The position numbers and the translations under genes are program-made. Below, piece after piece: positions 25,387-38,828 of a DNA stretch of 64,000 bases. Under the pieces are notes generated by a model, which saw only the letters and a list, made by a program, of their open reading frames with translations, was not told where the DNA came from and made no database searches. Source of the stretch: Streptomyces sp. HD (GTDB taxonomy: Bacteria; Actinomycetota; Actinomycetes; Streptomycetales; Streptomycetaceae); assembly GCF_028369295.1 (NCBI RefSeq), contig NZ_JAQMYP010000004.1:124001-188000 (forward strand), written 5' to 3'. Within the stretch, counting starts at the first letter, position 1. Each line of letters opens with the position of its first letter.

Positions 25387-26217
25387 TCAGTTGATGGTGC
25401 GGCCCCTGCGGTACGCCACCCAGCCGGTGGCCAGCAGGGCGGCCGCGAGTGCGGCGACGGAGAGCACCGTGACGCCGGTCGAGGCGAGGCTGCCGCCCCC
25501 GGTACCGGTGCCGCCGGATCCGCCCGTGGAGGCGGGGTCCGTGCCGCCGGTGCCGCCGCCCGTGGTGCCCGAACCGGAGCCGCCGTCGCTGCCCGTGCCG
25601 CCCGTGCCTGTGCCGTCGTCGGTGTCCACCGGGTCCTGTCCGACGAAGCTGACCGGGACCTTGACGTCCTGGGAGCGGTCGCCTGACAGGGTGTGGTCGC
25701 CCCGGGTGGCCAGGACGCACTTGGCCTTGAAGCAGTCGGTGTACTCGTCCTTGGCGTCCACGGTCAGCTCGACCTCGAAGGTACCGCCCGTGCCGTACGG
25801 GATCGCCAGCTCCTCGCCGTAGTCGGGCGGGTTGGAGGAGATCCACGCGGAGGAGTGCGAGCCGCCGGTCATGTCGACGCCGCCGATGCACGGCGTGGGC
25901 AGTACGCCGTCGCCGTTGTCGACGCAGAGGGCGACGTAGACGCCCTTCTTCGCGTCGTAGCCGGTGCCGGTGACCTTGAGGGTCTGGTTCTCGGTGGCGA
26001 GGTCGTTGACCGGGGTGACGGTGAGCTTCTGGCCGTTCGGGCCGGTGACGGTGTTGGAGCCGGAGGGTCGGCCCGGGGCACCCGGGGTTTCGCCGCCGTT
26101 CCCGCCCCCGTTCCCGTCGTCCGCGTCCTGGACCGTCAGGGTGATCGGCGAAGTGCGTGTCGTCCCCGCGGAGTTCGTGAACTCGGCGCGGTACCGGTAC
26201 CCGTCCGGCGGCAGCGG
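25387..26217 (-). pseudogene. 5'-truncated LAXTG cell-surface protein
   Basis: The frame is open from 26217 but has no ATG, GTG or TTG start at its beginning; a TGA (26218-26220) precedes it and the metE stop lies 37 bp further on. It encodes the end of an Ig-like domain ([15 protein letters not shown]), a domain with [20 protein letters not shown] and TPCIGGVDMTGG, a Gly/Thr/Asp-rich wall-spanning linker, and a sorting signal: LASTG, a hydrophobic helix and YRRGRT. LASTG fits the LAXTG motif of class E sortases. A signal peptide is missing, so I read this as truncated at its 5' end. An internal ATG at 25872 would give a 161-residue non-exported product. Confidence 0.75.
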
Positions 26218-26256
26218 TCACGGCGACCTGAGCCGCCGTGACCTGAACCGCCCGGG

Positions 26257-28575
26257 TCAGGACGGGGACAACTCCCCTCGGACCGTGCGTGCCGCGGCGA
26301 CCAGGTTCTCCAGCGAGGCCCGGGTCTCGGGCCAGCCGCGGGTCTTCAGGCCACAGTCGGGGTTGACCCACAGCCGTTCGGCGGGGATGGCCCGCAGGCC
26401 CGTACGGAGCAGCTCGGCGGCCTCACCCTCGCTCGGGACCCGCGGCGAGTGGATGTCGTACACGCCCGGTCCGGCCTCGCGCGGATAGCCGTGCGCGGCG
26501 AGTTCCCGGGCGACCTGCATATGGGAGCGGGCGGCCTCCAGGCTGATGACGTCGGCGTCGAGGTCGTCGATGGCCTGGACGACGTCGCCGAACTCGGCGT
26601 AGCACATGTGGGTGTGGATCTGGGTGTCCGGCCGGACACCGCCGGTGGTCAGCCGGAACGCCTCCGTGGCCCAGCCGAGGTACGCGGCACGGTCGGCGGC
26701 GCGCAGCGGCAGGGTCTCCCGGAGTGCGGGCTCGTCGACCTGGATGACCGAAGTCCCGCCCGTCTCAAGGTCGTTGACCTCCTCCCGAAGCGCGAGGGCG
26801 ACCTGGCGGGCCGTCTCGGCGCGCGGCTGGTCGTCGCGGACGAACGACCAGGCGAGCATGGTGACCGGGCCGGTGAGCATGCCCTTGACCGGGCGGGAGG
26901 TGAGGGAGCGCGCGTACGACGCCCAGCGGACCGTCATCGGTGCGGGGCGGGAGATGTCGCCGGCCAGGATCGGCGGACGGACGTAGCGGGTGCCGTAGGA
27001 CTGGACCCAGCCGTGCTGAGTGGCGAGGTAGCCGGTCAGCTGCTCGGCGAAGTACTGGACCATGTCGCCCCGTTCGGCCTCGCCGTGCACCAGGACGTCC
27101 AGTCCGGCCTTCTCCTGGAAGGCGATCACCTCACGGATCTCGGCCTTGATCCGCTCCTCGTAGCCGCCCGTGTCGATGCGCCCCGCCCGCAGGTCGGCCC
27201 GTGCGGTGCGCAGTTCGCCGGTCTGCGGGAAGGAGCCGATGGTGGTGGTCGGCAGCAGCGGCAGACCGAGGTGGGCCCGCTGGGCGGCGGCCCGCTCGGC
27301 GTACGGCTGGGAGCGGCGTGCGTCGGCCTCGGTGACGGCGGCGGCACGGGCCCGGACGTCCGGGTTCCGGGTGACCGGGGATGCCGCGCGGGAGGCCAGG
27401 TCGGCGCGGTTGGCGGCGAGTTCGGCGGCGATGGTGTCGGTGCCCTGGGCGAGACCCTTGGCGAGGGTGACGATCTCCCGCGTCTTCTGCCGGGCGAACG
27501 CGAGCCAGCGCAGGATCTGCGGTTCGATGTCCCGCTCGGCGGACGCGTCGAGCGGCACGTGCAGCAGGGAGCAGGAGGCCGACACGTCGACCCGGTCGGC
27601 CAGGCCCAGCAGGGTGCCGAGGGTGGCCAGGGACTTCGACAGGTCGTTGACCCAGATGTTGCGCCCGGTCACGACACCGGCGACCAGGCGCTTGCCCGGC
27701 AGCCCGCCGACGGCCGCGAGCGCCTCCAGGTTGGCGGCCGCGGACCCCGTGAAGTCCAGCGCGAGCCCCTCGACCGGCGCCTTCGCCAGCACCGGCAGGG
27801 CCTCCCCGAGCCGGTCGAAGTACGAGGCGACCAGCAGCTTCGGCCGGTCGGTGAGGGCGCCGAGGTCGCGGTAGGCGCGTTCGGCGGCGTTGAGTTCGGC
27901 CGGGGTGCGGTCCTGGACCAGGGCGGGTTCGTCCAGCTGCACCCACTGGGCGCCGGCCGCGCGCAGGTCGGCGAGGATCTCGGCGTACACCGGAAGCAGC
28001 CGGTCCAGCAGGGTGAGCGGTTCGAAGTCCGCGGCCACGCCGGGGGCCGGCTTGGCGAGCAGCAGATAGGTCACCGGGCCGACCAGGACCGGCCGGGCCG
28101 TCAGACCGAGGGCCACGGCCTCCTCGAACTCGGCGACCTGCTTGGCGGAGTCGGCCACGAACACCGTCTCCGGGCCCAACTCCGGCACCAGATAGTGGTA
28201 GTTGGTGTCGAACCACTTGGTCATCTCCAGCGGCGCCACGTCCTTGGTGCCGCGCGCCATCGCGAAGTACCCGTCGAGCGGGTCGGTGGCGACGGCGTCC
28301 CGGTGCCGGTCGGGGACGGCGCCGACCATGACGGTGGTGTCGAGGACGTGGTCGTAGTACGAGAAGTCCCCGGTGGGAACCTCGTCGAGGCCGGCCTCGG
28401 CCAGCTGCCGCCAGTTGCCGGCCCGCAGGCCGGCCGCGGTGGAGCGGAGCTCGTCGGCGCTGACGCGGCCCTTCCAGTAGCCCTCGATCGCCTTCTTCAG
28501 TTCCCGGTTCGGGCCCTGGCGGGGGTAGCCGTACACGGTGGTCCGTGCTGCCGCGGCTGCGGACTCGGTGGTCAC
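26257..28575 (-). CDS. metE: cobalamin-independent methionine synthase
   Basis: A 772-residue MetE that transfers the methyl group of methyltetrahydropteroyl-glutamate to homocysteine without B12. The zinc ligands are present: His656 and Cys658 ([11 protein letters not shown]), Glu680 (SLEAARS) and Cys741 ([11 protein letters not shown]), each offset by 15 from the E. coli numbering I remember. GTG at 28575 ([16 protein letters not shown]) follows GAAGGAGATCTCC. A cobalamin riboswitch and a Shine-Dalgarno-covering stem lie upstream, so synthesis should fall when B12 is plentiful and a B12-dependent enzyme can replace it. Confidence 0.95.
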   Translation of the reverse strand: MTTESAAAAARTTVYGYPRQGPNRELKKAIEGYWKGRVSADELRSTAAGLRAGNWRQLAEAGLDEVPTGDFSYYDHVLDTTVMVGAVPDRHRDAVATDPLDGYFAMARGTKDVAPLEMTKWFDTNYHYLVPELGPETVFVADSAKQVAEFEEAVALGLTARPVLVGPVTYLLLAKPAPGVAADFEPLTLLDRLLPVYAEILADLRAAGAQWVQLDEPALVQDRTPAELNAAERAYRDLGALTDRPKLLVASYFDRLGEALPVLAKAPVEGLALDFTGSAAANLEALAAVGGLPGKRLVAGVVTGRNIWVNDLSKSLATLGTLLGLADRVDVSASCSLLHVPLDASAERDIEPQILRWLAFARQKTREIVTLAKGLAQGTDTIAAELAANRADLASRAASPVTRNPDVRARAAAVTEADARRSQPYAERAAAQRAHLGLPLLPTTTIGSFPQTGELRTARADLRAGRIDTGGYEERIKAEIREVIAFQEKAGLDVLVHGEAERGDMVQYFAEQLTGYLATQHGWVQSYGTRYVRPPILAGDISRPAPMTVRWASYARSLTSRPVKGMLTGPVTMLAWSFVRDDQPRAETARQVALALREEVNDLETGGTSVIQVDEPALRETLPLRAADRAAYLGWATEAFRLTTGGVRPDTQIHTHMCYAEFGDVVQAIDDLDADVISLEAARSHMQVARELAAHGYPREAGPGVYDIHSPRVPSEGEAAELLRTGLRAIPAERLWVNPDCGLKTRGWPETRASLENLVAAARTVRGELSPS

Positions 28576-28583
28576 GGAGATCT

Positions 28584-28635
28584 CCTTCGCGAGATGGATC
28601 CCTGAGATCCCGGGGACGGGACGAGAGCGCGAAGG
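28584..28635 (-). promoter_or_regulatory. putative Shine-Dalgarno-sequestering stem of the metE leader
   Basis: In the mRNA sense CCUUCGCG (28635-28628) can pair over 8 bp with CGCGAAGG (28591-28584), which contains the metE Shine-Dalgarno. The 36-nt loop holds a small GGGAUC/GAUCC-type hairpin. It fits the expression platform of a translational riboswitch located 100 nt downstream of the aptamer. Confidence 0.5.
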
Positions 28636-28741
28636 GGTGACGGAACCGCACGGCAGCGGCCCCTGGCCGCCCGTTCGGTATGCACGCCGACCCGCCCACG
28701 AGGTCACCGGGATGTCCGCGCGCGGAACCGTCCGCGCACGG

Positions 28742-28942
28742 GCAGTTGGCAGGTCTTCGGACTCGCGGGCACGTCCTCATCACCTGAGGACACCTACTGG
28801 CCGTCGCTTCCCAGATCCGGTACGTCGGACCCAGTGCGTATGACGGCGGTCGTTCCCGCTCACCGCTGCGGGGCAGTCCCGGATTCCCACCGGGTTCCCT
28901 CTTACGACGCGTCCCGCCTGGCTGACGGGGCGAACCAGCTGC
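28742..28942 (-). ncRNA. cobalamin (AdoCbl) riboswitch aptamer upstream of metE
   Basis: On the minus strand the conserved blocks occur in order: GCAGCTGGTT (P1 5' side), AAGAGGGAACCCGGTG, AATCCGGGACTGCCCCGCAG, CGGTGAGCGGGAACGACCGC, CACTGGG, CTGGGAAGCGACGGCCAGTA (B12-box region), and GCGAGTCCGAAGACCTGCCA followed by CCAACTGC closing P1. This is the classical B12 riboswitch layout. Its 5' edge is only about 10 nt from the stop codon of the preceding dehydrogenase gene. Confidence 0.93.
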
Positions 28943-28952
28943 ACCGGCAACC

Positions 28953-29825
28953 CTAGATGCCGGTGCCGTACATGTGAAACCCGCGGCCGGTCTTACGGCC
29001 CAGCAGCCCCGCCTCGACCATCCGCTGCAGCAGCGGGGGAGGGGCGTACAGGGGTTCCCTGAACTCGTCGTACAGCGACTCGGCGATCGAGGCGACCGTG
29101 TCGAGGCCGATCAGGTCCGCCAGCTTCAGCGGCCCCATGGGGTGGGCGCAGCCCAGCTCCATACCGGCGTCGATGTCGGCCGTGGTGGCGAACCCGGACT
29201 CCGCCATGCGGATCGCGGCCAGCAGGTAGGGCACGAGCAGCGCGTTGACGACGAAACCGGCGCGGTCCCGGGAGCGGACGACCGTCTTGCCCAGCACCCC
29301 GGTCGCGAACTCCTCGACCGCGGCGGCCGTCTCCGGGGCGGTGTGCAGGGAGGTGACGACCTCGACCAGCGGCATCACGGGCACCGGGTTGAAGAAGTGC
29401 AGTCCCACCACGCGGTCGGCGCGGCCGGTGGCCATGGCGAGACGCATCACGGGCAGGGAGGAGGTGTTGGTCGCGAAGACCGCCGCCGGGTCCGCCACGA
29501 TCTTGTCGAGGGCGGCGAACACCTCCACCTTGGCATCGGCGTTCTCGACGACGGCCTCGATGACGAGCTGCCGGTCCGCCAGGTCCTCCAGGCAGCCGGT
29601 GAAGAGCAGCCGCCCCAGGGCGTCCCGCGCGGCGGCCTCCGTCAACTTGCCCCGCCGCACGGCCCGTTCCAGCGAGGCGGCCACGCGCTCCCGGGCGGCC
29701 TGGGCGGCGACGGCGTCGGCCTCGCACACCACGGTGTCCAGCCCGGCCCGGGCGCACACCTCGGCGATCCCGGCCCCCATCTGCCCGCCGCCGACCACGC
29801 CGACGCGCCTGATGTCCCCGCTCAT
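28953..29825 (-). CDS. 3-hydroxyacyl-CoA (3-hydroxybutyryl-CoA) dehydrogenase
   Basis: A 290-residue single-copy dehydrogenase. Rossmann motif VGVVGGGQMGAGIAEV (6-21), catalytic GLHFFNPVPVMPLVEVV, and the C-terminal GRKTGRGFHMYG are intact. It converts 3-hydroxybutyryl-CoA and acetoacetyl-CoA, linking C4 units or PHB to acetyl-CoA and hence to the glyoxylate bypass encoded just upstream. ATG at 29825 overlaps the aceB stop by 4 bp (ATGA), so it is coupled to malate synthase. It is paralogous to both halves of the tandem dehydrogenase at 12.5-14.3 kb. Confidence 0.92.
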   Translation of the reverse strand: MSGDIRRVGVVGGGQMGAGIAEVCARAGLDTVVCEADAVAAQAARERVAASLERAVRRGKLTEAAARDALGRLLFTGCLEDLADRQLVIEAVVENADAKVEVFAALDKIVADPAAVFATNTSSLPVMRLAMATGRADRVVGLHFFNPVPVMPLVEVVTSLHTAPETAAAVEEFATGVLGKTVVRSRDRAGFVVNALLVPYLLAAIRMAESGFATTADIDAGMELGCAHPMGPLKLADLIGLDTVASIAESLYDEFREPLYAPPPLLQRMVEAGLLGRKTGRGFHMYGTGI

Positions 29826-31420
29826 GCCCCCTCCTCCGTCCACCGCACAAGGTGTCGTGTGTACGCGTCCGGGGTGAAGAACAGCGGCAACTCACCCGCC
29901 ATCGCGGTGCGTTCGAAGAGCGCGCGGATCTCGTCCAACGGCGCCCACGGATACTCCGCACCCAGCGAGACCAGCTCGTCTTCGAGCAGCCCTGTCACCG
30001 CCTCCCGGTCCACCACCCGGTGCCGCAGCCACTGCCAGATCTGCACCCGGGCGATCTCCGCGGTCGCCGCGTCCTCCATCAGCCCGTACAGCGCGACGGC
30101 ACCCTGCCCACGCAGCCAGGCGGTGAAGTACCGCAAGGCCACGGCGACATTGGTACGCACGCCCTCGGCGCTCGGCGGCCCGCCGATCCGGCGCACCGAC
30201 AGCAACTGGGCCGCCGTCACCTCCACGTCGTCACGCGTACGGTCGATCTGGTGGGGCCGGTCCCCGAGGACGCCGTCGAACACCTCCCGGCACAGGTCCA
30301 CCAGCCCGGGATGGGCGACCCAGGACCCGTCGAAGCCGTCCTCCGCCTCCCGCTCCTTGTCCAGCCGCACCTTGGCGACCGCCGCCTCGTGGGCGGCCGG
30401 ATCCTTGCCCGGCACCTGGGCGGCCATACCGCCGATCGCATGCGCGCCCCGCTTGTGACAAGTACGCACGAGCAGTTCGGTGTACGCCCGCATGAAGGGC
30501 GCCGTCATCGTGACCTGCCCGCGGTCCGGGAGCAGGAAGTCGGTGCGGTGACCGAAAGTCTTGATCAGGCTGAAGAGATAGTCCCAACGGCCCGCGTTGA
30601 GGCCGCAGGAGTGCTCACGCAGCTCGTAGAGGATCTCCTCCATCTCGAACGCGGCGGTGATCGTCTCGATGAGCACGGTGGCACGGACCGTGCCGCGCGG
30701 GATGCCGAGGAGTTCCTGGGCGAAGACGAAGATGTCGTTCCACAACCGCGCCTCGTACCGGTTCTCCAGCTTCGGCAGGTAGAAGTACGGCCCGCGACCG
30801 GCGTCGATCTGACGCTGCGCGCAGTGGAAGAAGTACAGCCCGAAGTCCACGAGGGCGGCGGGCACGGGCCGGCCGTCGAACTCCAGGTGCTCCTCGTCGA
30901 GGTGCCAGCCGCGCGGCCGTACGACGATCGTGGCGAGCCGGTTGCTTTCGCGGAGCCGGTACTCCTTGCCCTCCGGCGTGCCGAAGTCGATCCGTCGCTC
31001 GATCGCGTCGAGCAGGTTGAGCTGCCCGTCGATGACGTTGTGCCAGGTGGGCGCGGTCGCGTCCTCGAAGTCCGCCATCCACACGCAGGCACCGGAGTTG
31101 AGCGCGTTGACCGCCATCCGACGGTCGGGCGGCCCGGTGATCTCCACCCGGCGGTCGGCCAGCCCGGGCGCGGGCGGCGCGACGCGCCAGGCGGGGTCTG
31201 CGCGCACGGCGGAGGTGACCATGGGGAAGTCGAGCGGCGAGCCGGAGGCAAGACGCAGCGCCTGCCGACGTCGCTCCTTCAACAGCTCCAGCCGCCGCTC
31301 CCCGAAGCCTCCGACCAGCCGACCGACGAAGTCCAGGGCGGCGGGGGTGAGGATCTCGTCATGGCGGTGACCGGGAGCGGCGAGCACGCGGACATGGTGG
31401 GTCGGTGCGGTGATGGACAT
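29822..31420 (-). CDS. aceB: malate synthase A
   Basis: A 532-residue malate synthase that condenses glyoxylate with acetyl-CoA. The signature EHSCGLNAGRWDYLFS is intact, with VWMADFEDATAPTWHNV and the magnesium-site Glu/Asp segments upstream. Length matches form A enzymes (about 530), not form G. ATG at 31420 (MSITAPTHHVRV). It lies 97 nt after aceA and overlaps the dehydrogenase start. A hairpin and dispersed repeat occupy the aceA-aceB gap and might modulate read-through. Confidence 0.95.
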   Translation of the reverse strand: MSITAPTHHVRVLAAPGHRHDEILTPAALDFVGRLVGGFGERRLELLKERRRQALRLASGSPLDFPMVTSAVRADPAWRVAPPAPGLADRRVEITGPPDRRMAVNALNSGACVWMADFEDATAPTWHNVIDGQLNLLDAIERRIDFGTPEGKEYRLRESNRLATIVVRPRGWHLDEEHLEFDGRPVPAALVDFGLYFFHCAQRQIDAGRGPYFYLPKLENRYEARLWNDIFVFAQELLGIPRGTVRATVLIETITAAFEMEEILYELREHSCGLNAGRWDYLFSLIKTFGHRTDFLLPDRGQVTMTAPFMRAYTELLVRTCHKRGAHAIGGMAAQVPGKDPAAHEAAVAKVRLDKEREAEDGFDGSWVAHPGLVDLCREVFDGVLGDRPHQIDRTRDDVEVTAAQLLSVRRIGGPPSAEGVRTNVAVALRYFTAWLRGQGAVALYGLMEDAATAEIARVQIWQWLRHRVVDREAVTGLLEDELVSLGAEYPWAPLDEIRALFERTAMAGELPLFFTPDAYTRHLVRWTEEGA

Positions 31421-31442
31421 CGGGTTCTCCTGACTGGAAACG

Positions 31443-31506
31443 TTCAGGGCATCGCCCTGAAAGGGGCGCGGGGAACTGCGCGACCAGCCCCCACACACCC
31501 GCAGAC
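31443..31506. repeat. hairpin plus dispersed Streptomyces repeat between aceA and aceB
   Basis: TTCAGGGC-ATC-GCCCTGAA (31443-31461) is a perfect 8-bp inverted repeat. It is followed by GGGGCGCGGGGAACTGCGCG and then ACCAGCCCCCACACACCCGC, a sequence I recognise as a very common intergenic repeat in Streptomyces genomes. Its role is unknown; it may act as a partial terminator or RNA-stability element. Confidence 0.7.
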
Positions 31507-31517
31507 GACGAACCGGC

Positions 31518-32801
<1,284 letters not shown>

Positions 32802-32830
32802 GACTGTCACCGTCTCCTCGGTCTGTGCTG

Positions 32831-32945
32831 AGTGCCAATCCGTATGCCTGGACAGACAGCAGTTGGCACTGGGTGTCTCGCTCTGGATGGCCCGCTGTAG
32901 TTCGCTGGCCACACCGACGACTTTGGCACTGGCACTGAGTGCCAA
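32831..32945. promoter_or_regulatory. four-copy TTGGCACT/AGTGCCAA operator cluster upstream of aceA
   Basis: The octamer occurs as AGTGCCAA (32831-32838), TTGGCACT (32863-32870), TTGGCACT (32923-32930) and AGTGCCAA (32938-32945). The last two form an inverted repeat with a 7-bp centre. The cluster spans the region 30-145 bp upstream of aceA, suitable for a dimeric regulator. Confidence 0.65.
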
Positions 32946-32960
32946 CAACCGTGGACCGTT

Positions 32961-33006
32961 GCCAACTTCTGCGAATCTTCCGGTCCTCGTCTGCCAACTT
33001 TGCGAA
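32961..33006. promoter_or_regulatory. two GCCAACTT(C)TGCGAA boxes before the regulator gene
   Basis: GCCAACTTCTGCGAA (32961-32975) and GCCAACTTTGCGAA (32993-33006) are direct repeats 32 bp apart, the second about 63 bp before the regulator start. The AACTTTGCGAA core resembles the TTTGCAAA-type motif I recall for corynebacterial RamB. They may serve autoregulation and aceA control. Confidence 0.5.
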
Positions 33007-33068
33007 GGGAGGAGGCGGGTGTTCCTCGCGTACGCTGCCCCTGTCCGCACACGAAGGAGGGGCCCGGA

Positions 33069-34523
33069 GTGAGCAAGACCTACGCGGGCGCGCGGCTGCG
33101 GCGGCTGCGCGAGGAACGCCGGATGAGCCAGGCCGAACTCGCCCGCGCCCTGGGTATCTCCCCGAGCTATCTGAACCAGATGGAGCACGACTCCCGTCCG
33201 CTCACCGTGCCCGTGCTGCTGCGGCTGACCGAGACGTTCGGGCTCGACCCGGGCTTCTTCTCCGAACGCGACACGACCCGGCTGGTGGCCGACCTGCGCG
33301 AGGCGCTGGCCGGAGAGATCGCCGAGTCCCGGGTGTCATCGTCCGACCTCGCCGAACTGGCCTCGCGCATGCCGGCGGTGGCGCAGGTGCTGGTCGGACT
33401 GGGCCGCCGCAACCAGGCGTTGTCCGAGCGGCTCGCGGACGGGCGGGACACCGGCCACACGGCGCCGCACTCACCGCACGAGGAGATCCGGGACTTCTTC
33501 TACCGCCGCCAGAACTACCTGCACGAGACCGACCTCGCGGCCGAGCACCTCGCCGACGCGATCGGCATCCGGCCCGGAGAGGTCCTCGGCACCCTGGCGG
33601 CGAGACTGGCCGACGCCCACGGAATCCGCCTGGCCGCCGGAGCCGCCGACCGTCCGCACCCCCATGCCACCGGCGGTCGTCCGCATCCCCACGACACCGA
33701 CGACCGGCTCCACCACTACGACGTGACGACCCGCACCCTCCACCTCTCCGGCCGCCTCCGCCCCGGCCAGCGCGCCTTCCGGATGGCGACCCAGCTGGCC
33801 CTCCTCGAATACGGCGACGACCTCGACCGCCGGGCCGCCGAGGACTTCGAGCCCGGCTCACCCGCCCACGCCCTGGCCCGGATCGGCGTCGCCCACTACT
33901 TCGCCGCCGCGCTGATCCTGCCCTACACCGCTTTCCACACGGCGGCCGAGGAGGTCCGCTACGACATCGAGCGGCTCACCGACCGCTACGGCCTCGGCTA
34001 CGAGACCGTCTGCCACCGGCTGAGCACCCTCCAACGGCCGCGGCTGCGCGGGGTGCCCTTCTCCTTCGTCCGGGTGGACCGGGCCGGGAACATGTCCAAG
34101 CGGCAGTCGGCCAGCGGCTTCCACTTCTCCCGGGCGGGCGGCACCTGCCCGCTGTGGAACGTCTACGAGGCGTTCGCCGCGCCCGGCCGGATCCATGTCC
34201 AGATCGCCGAAATGCCTGACGGGCAGCGGTACTTGTGGACCGCCCGCGTGGTCACCCGGCACCGCGGCGGCTGGGGCGAGCCGGGGCGGACGTACGCCAT
34301 CGGGCTCGGCTGCGAGATCCGCCATGCGCATCGGCTCGTCTACTCCGACGGCCTCGACCTCGCCAACACCGCCGCGGCCACCCCGATCGGCATGGGCTGC
34401 CGCGTCTGCGAGCGCCTCGACTGCCCCCAGCGGGCCGCGCCGCCGCTCGGGCGTCAGCTGCGGATCGACCAGAACAGCAGCACGTTCGTGCCCTATCCGG
34501 TCGAGAGCGACGGACCCGGCTGA
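33069..34523 (+). CDS. RamB/PrpR-like short-chain fatty acyl-CoA regulator (XRE family)
   Basis: A 484-residue regulator. The XRE helix-turn-helix is at about residues 8-64 ([20 protein letters not shown] then PSYLNQME). The central part has the ImmA/IrrE-like segment ([20 protein letters not shown] then [12 protein letters not shown]). The C-terminal domain ends with [15 protein letters not shown], three Cys in the pattern that binds an iron-sulfur cluster in mycobacterial PrpR. Homologues sense acetyl- or propionyl-CoA status and control glyoxylate-bypass or methylcitrate genes. GTG at 33069 follows GAAGGAGGGG. Divergent from aceA. Confidence 0.9.
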   Translation: MSKTYAGARLRRLREERRMSQAELARALGISPSYLNQMEHDSRPLTVPVLLRLTETFGLDPGFFSERDTTRLVADLREALAGEIAESRVSSSDLAELASRMPAVAQVLVGLGRRNQALSERLADGRDTGHTAPHSPHEEIRDFFYRRQNYLHETDLAAEHLADAIGIRPGEVLGTLAARLADAHGIRLAAGAADRPHPHATGGRPHPHDTDDRLHHYDVTTRTLHLSGRLRPGQRAFRMATQLALLEYGDDLDRRAAEDFEPGSPAHALARIGVAHYFAAALILPYTAFHTAAEEVRYDIERLTDRYGLGYETVCHRLSTLQRPRLRGVPFSFVRVDRAGNMSKRQSASGFHFSRAGGTCPLWNVYEAFAAPGRIHVQIAEMPDGQRYLWTARVVTRHRGGWGEPGRTYAIGLGCEIRHAHRLVYSDGLDLANTAAATPIGMGCRVCERLDCPQRAAPPLGRQLRIDQNSSTFVPYPVESDGPG

Positions 34524-34617
34524 TCAGTCGTGCCACGGCTCCGCGGGTACGCACGGCACCGGTGTGCGGTGCGCGGACCGCCCGGGGAATCGTCGCGGCC
34601 GAGAACGACCGACGACT

Positions 34618-36114
34618 TCAGTGCGCCTTGTCGCCGTGCACGAGATCGGGGTCGGCAACCTCCGGGCGTTCCGCCCAGTAGGCGGGGGCCATCAGACGCC
34701 ACACGACCATGAGGACGACTCCCGTGAGGGTGATGCCGATGCCGATGACCAGCGGCGGGCCGAGCCCGAACCACGAGTCACCGCTGTAGGAGTTCGCGGG
34801 ATCGGACATGTCGGCGACCGACTCCACCAGCAGCCAGGCCAGCAGTCCGGCGCCCACCAGGGGGCCGAGGCCGATGAGGACGAAGTGGTGCAGGCTCTCG
34901 GTGAGATGACGGCGGTAGTAGACCGCGCAGGCGACGCCCGTGAGCGCGTAGTAGAACGCGATCAGCAAGGACAGCGCGGTGAGCGAGTCGAAGAGGGCGT
35001 TCTCGCTGATCCGGCGGACGGCGAGGTACCAGGCGATGGCGATGCCGGCCACCCACCAGGTACTCACGTCGGGGGTGCGGAACCGTGGGTGGATGTGGGC
35101 GAAGCGCGTCGGCAGGGCCTGCCGGCGGGCCATGGACAGCGCCGTGCGGGAGGCGGGGATGATCGTCGTCTGCGTCGACGCCAGCCCGGACGTCGAGACC
35201 GCGAGCAGTACGACCCAGTCCCAGGCGCCCATCGCCTCGTCGGCCAGCAGCGCGAAGATGAACTCCTCCTCCTCGGCGTTCTCGGCCAGATACGCCGGTC
35301 CGGCGTAGGCCACGACCGCGTAGGCGACCGCCACATAGGTCACCAGCAGGATCACCGTCGACCACACGGCCGCCCTGCCGGGAGCGGTGGCGGAGTTCTC
35401 GACCTCCTCGGTGAGGTTGACCGCCGACTCCCAGCCCCAGTAGACGAACACGCCCAGCAGCAGACCCGCCGTGAGTTCGGCGCCCCCGGCGCCGAACGGG
35501 TCCAGCCAGCTGAGGGCCGGATCGGCGGAGTCGAGGGTGCCGGTGTCGGCGTAGACCCGGTAGAGCGCCACCACGGCGAAGGCGAGCAGACAGGCGACCT
35601 GCGCCAGGATGAGGATGTTCTGCACCCTGGCCGACACCTCGGTGCCGATGACGCACACCGCGGTCATCACCAGGATGAGCAGCACCGTGAGCGACTGGCG
35701 CACGAACTCGTTGTCGACCCAGCTGTCCAGGCCGAACGCCAGCAGGGCGAACGTCACCGCGACGTCCGCGAGCGACCCGATGACCAGGACGCCGGTCATC
35801 GTGATGGCCCACCCGCCGAGCCACCCGGCCCACGGGCCCATCGCCCGGGTGACCCACGAGAAGGTCGTCCCGCAGTCCTGGTCCACCCTGTTGAGGTAGT
35901 AGAACGCCGATGCGATCAGCAGCATCGGGACGAACGACGCGAGCATGACGCCGGGGGCGTGGACACCCACGAGAGCCACCACCGGGCCGATGGCCGCGGC
36001 CAGCGAGTACGCGGGAGACGTCGCGTTGAGGCCGATGACGAGCGCGTCGACGAAACCGATCGCACCGGCCCTGAGCCCCTCGGGCGGCAGAGTGTCCGTG
36101 GTGCCGTCGGCCAT
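34618..36114 (-). CDS. APC superfamily amino-acid permease
   Basis: A 498-residue transporter with about 12 membrane helices. The N-terminal GFVDALVIGLNATSPAYSLAA is the consensus first helix of APC amino-acid/polyamine permeases, and helix-breaking segments such as GWESAVNLTEEVENS are typical. Charged tails lie at both ends. Substrate is not deducible. It stands alone: the gene downstream on the other strand is the regulator at 33-34.5 kb (convergent), and the gene upstream is the monooxygenase, separated by 138 bp. Confidence 0.9.
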   Translation of the reverse strand: MADGTTDTLPPEGLRAGAIGFVDALVIGLNATSPAYSLAAAIGPVVALVGVHAPGVMLASFVPMLLIASAFYYLNRVDQDCGTTFSWVTRAMGPWAGWLGGWAITMTGVLVIGSLADVAVTFALLAFGLDSWVDNEFVRQSLTVLLILVMTAVCVIGTEVSARVQNILILAQVACLLAFAVVALYRVYADTGTLDSADPALSWLDPFGAGGAELTAGLLLGVFVYWGWESAVNLTEEVENSATAPGRAAVWSTVILLVTYVAVAYAVVAYAGPAYLAENAEEEEFIFALLADEAMGAWDWVVLLAVSTSGLASTQTTIIPASRTALSMARRQALPTRFAHIHPRFRTPDVSTWWVAGIAIAWYLAVRRISENALFDSLTALSLLIAFYYALTGVACAVYYRRHLTESLHHFVLIGLGPLVGAGLLAWLLVESVADMSDPANSYSGDSWFGLGPPLVIGIGITLTGVVLMVVWRLMAPAYWAERPEVADPDLVHGDKAH

Positions 36115-36252
36115 GCTCCCTCGCTTCGGTCGTGGGTGGCCTCATCAAACAGGGAGCCATGGCCACTGCCGGGTCTTTGCCGTCCGGTCGCGGGGTGTAT
36201 CACCCATGTGCACACCGGCGGCCGGACGGCCGACCGACCCGTGCCCGCGCGC

Positions 36253-38820
<2,568 letters not shown>

Positions 38821-38828
<8 letters not shown>

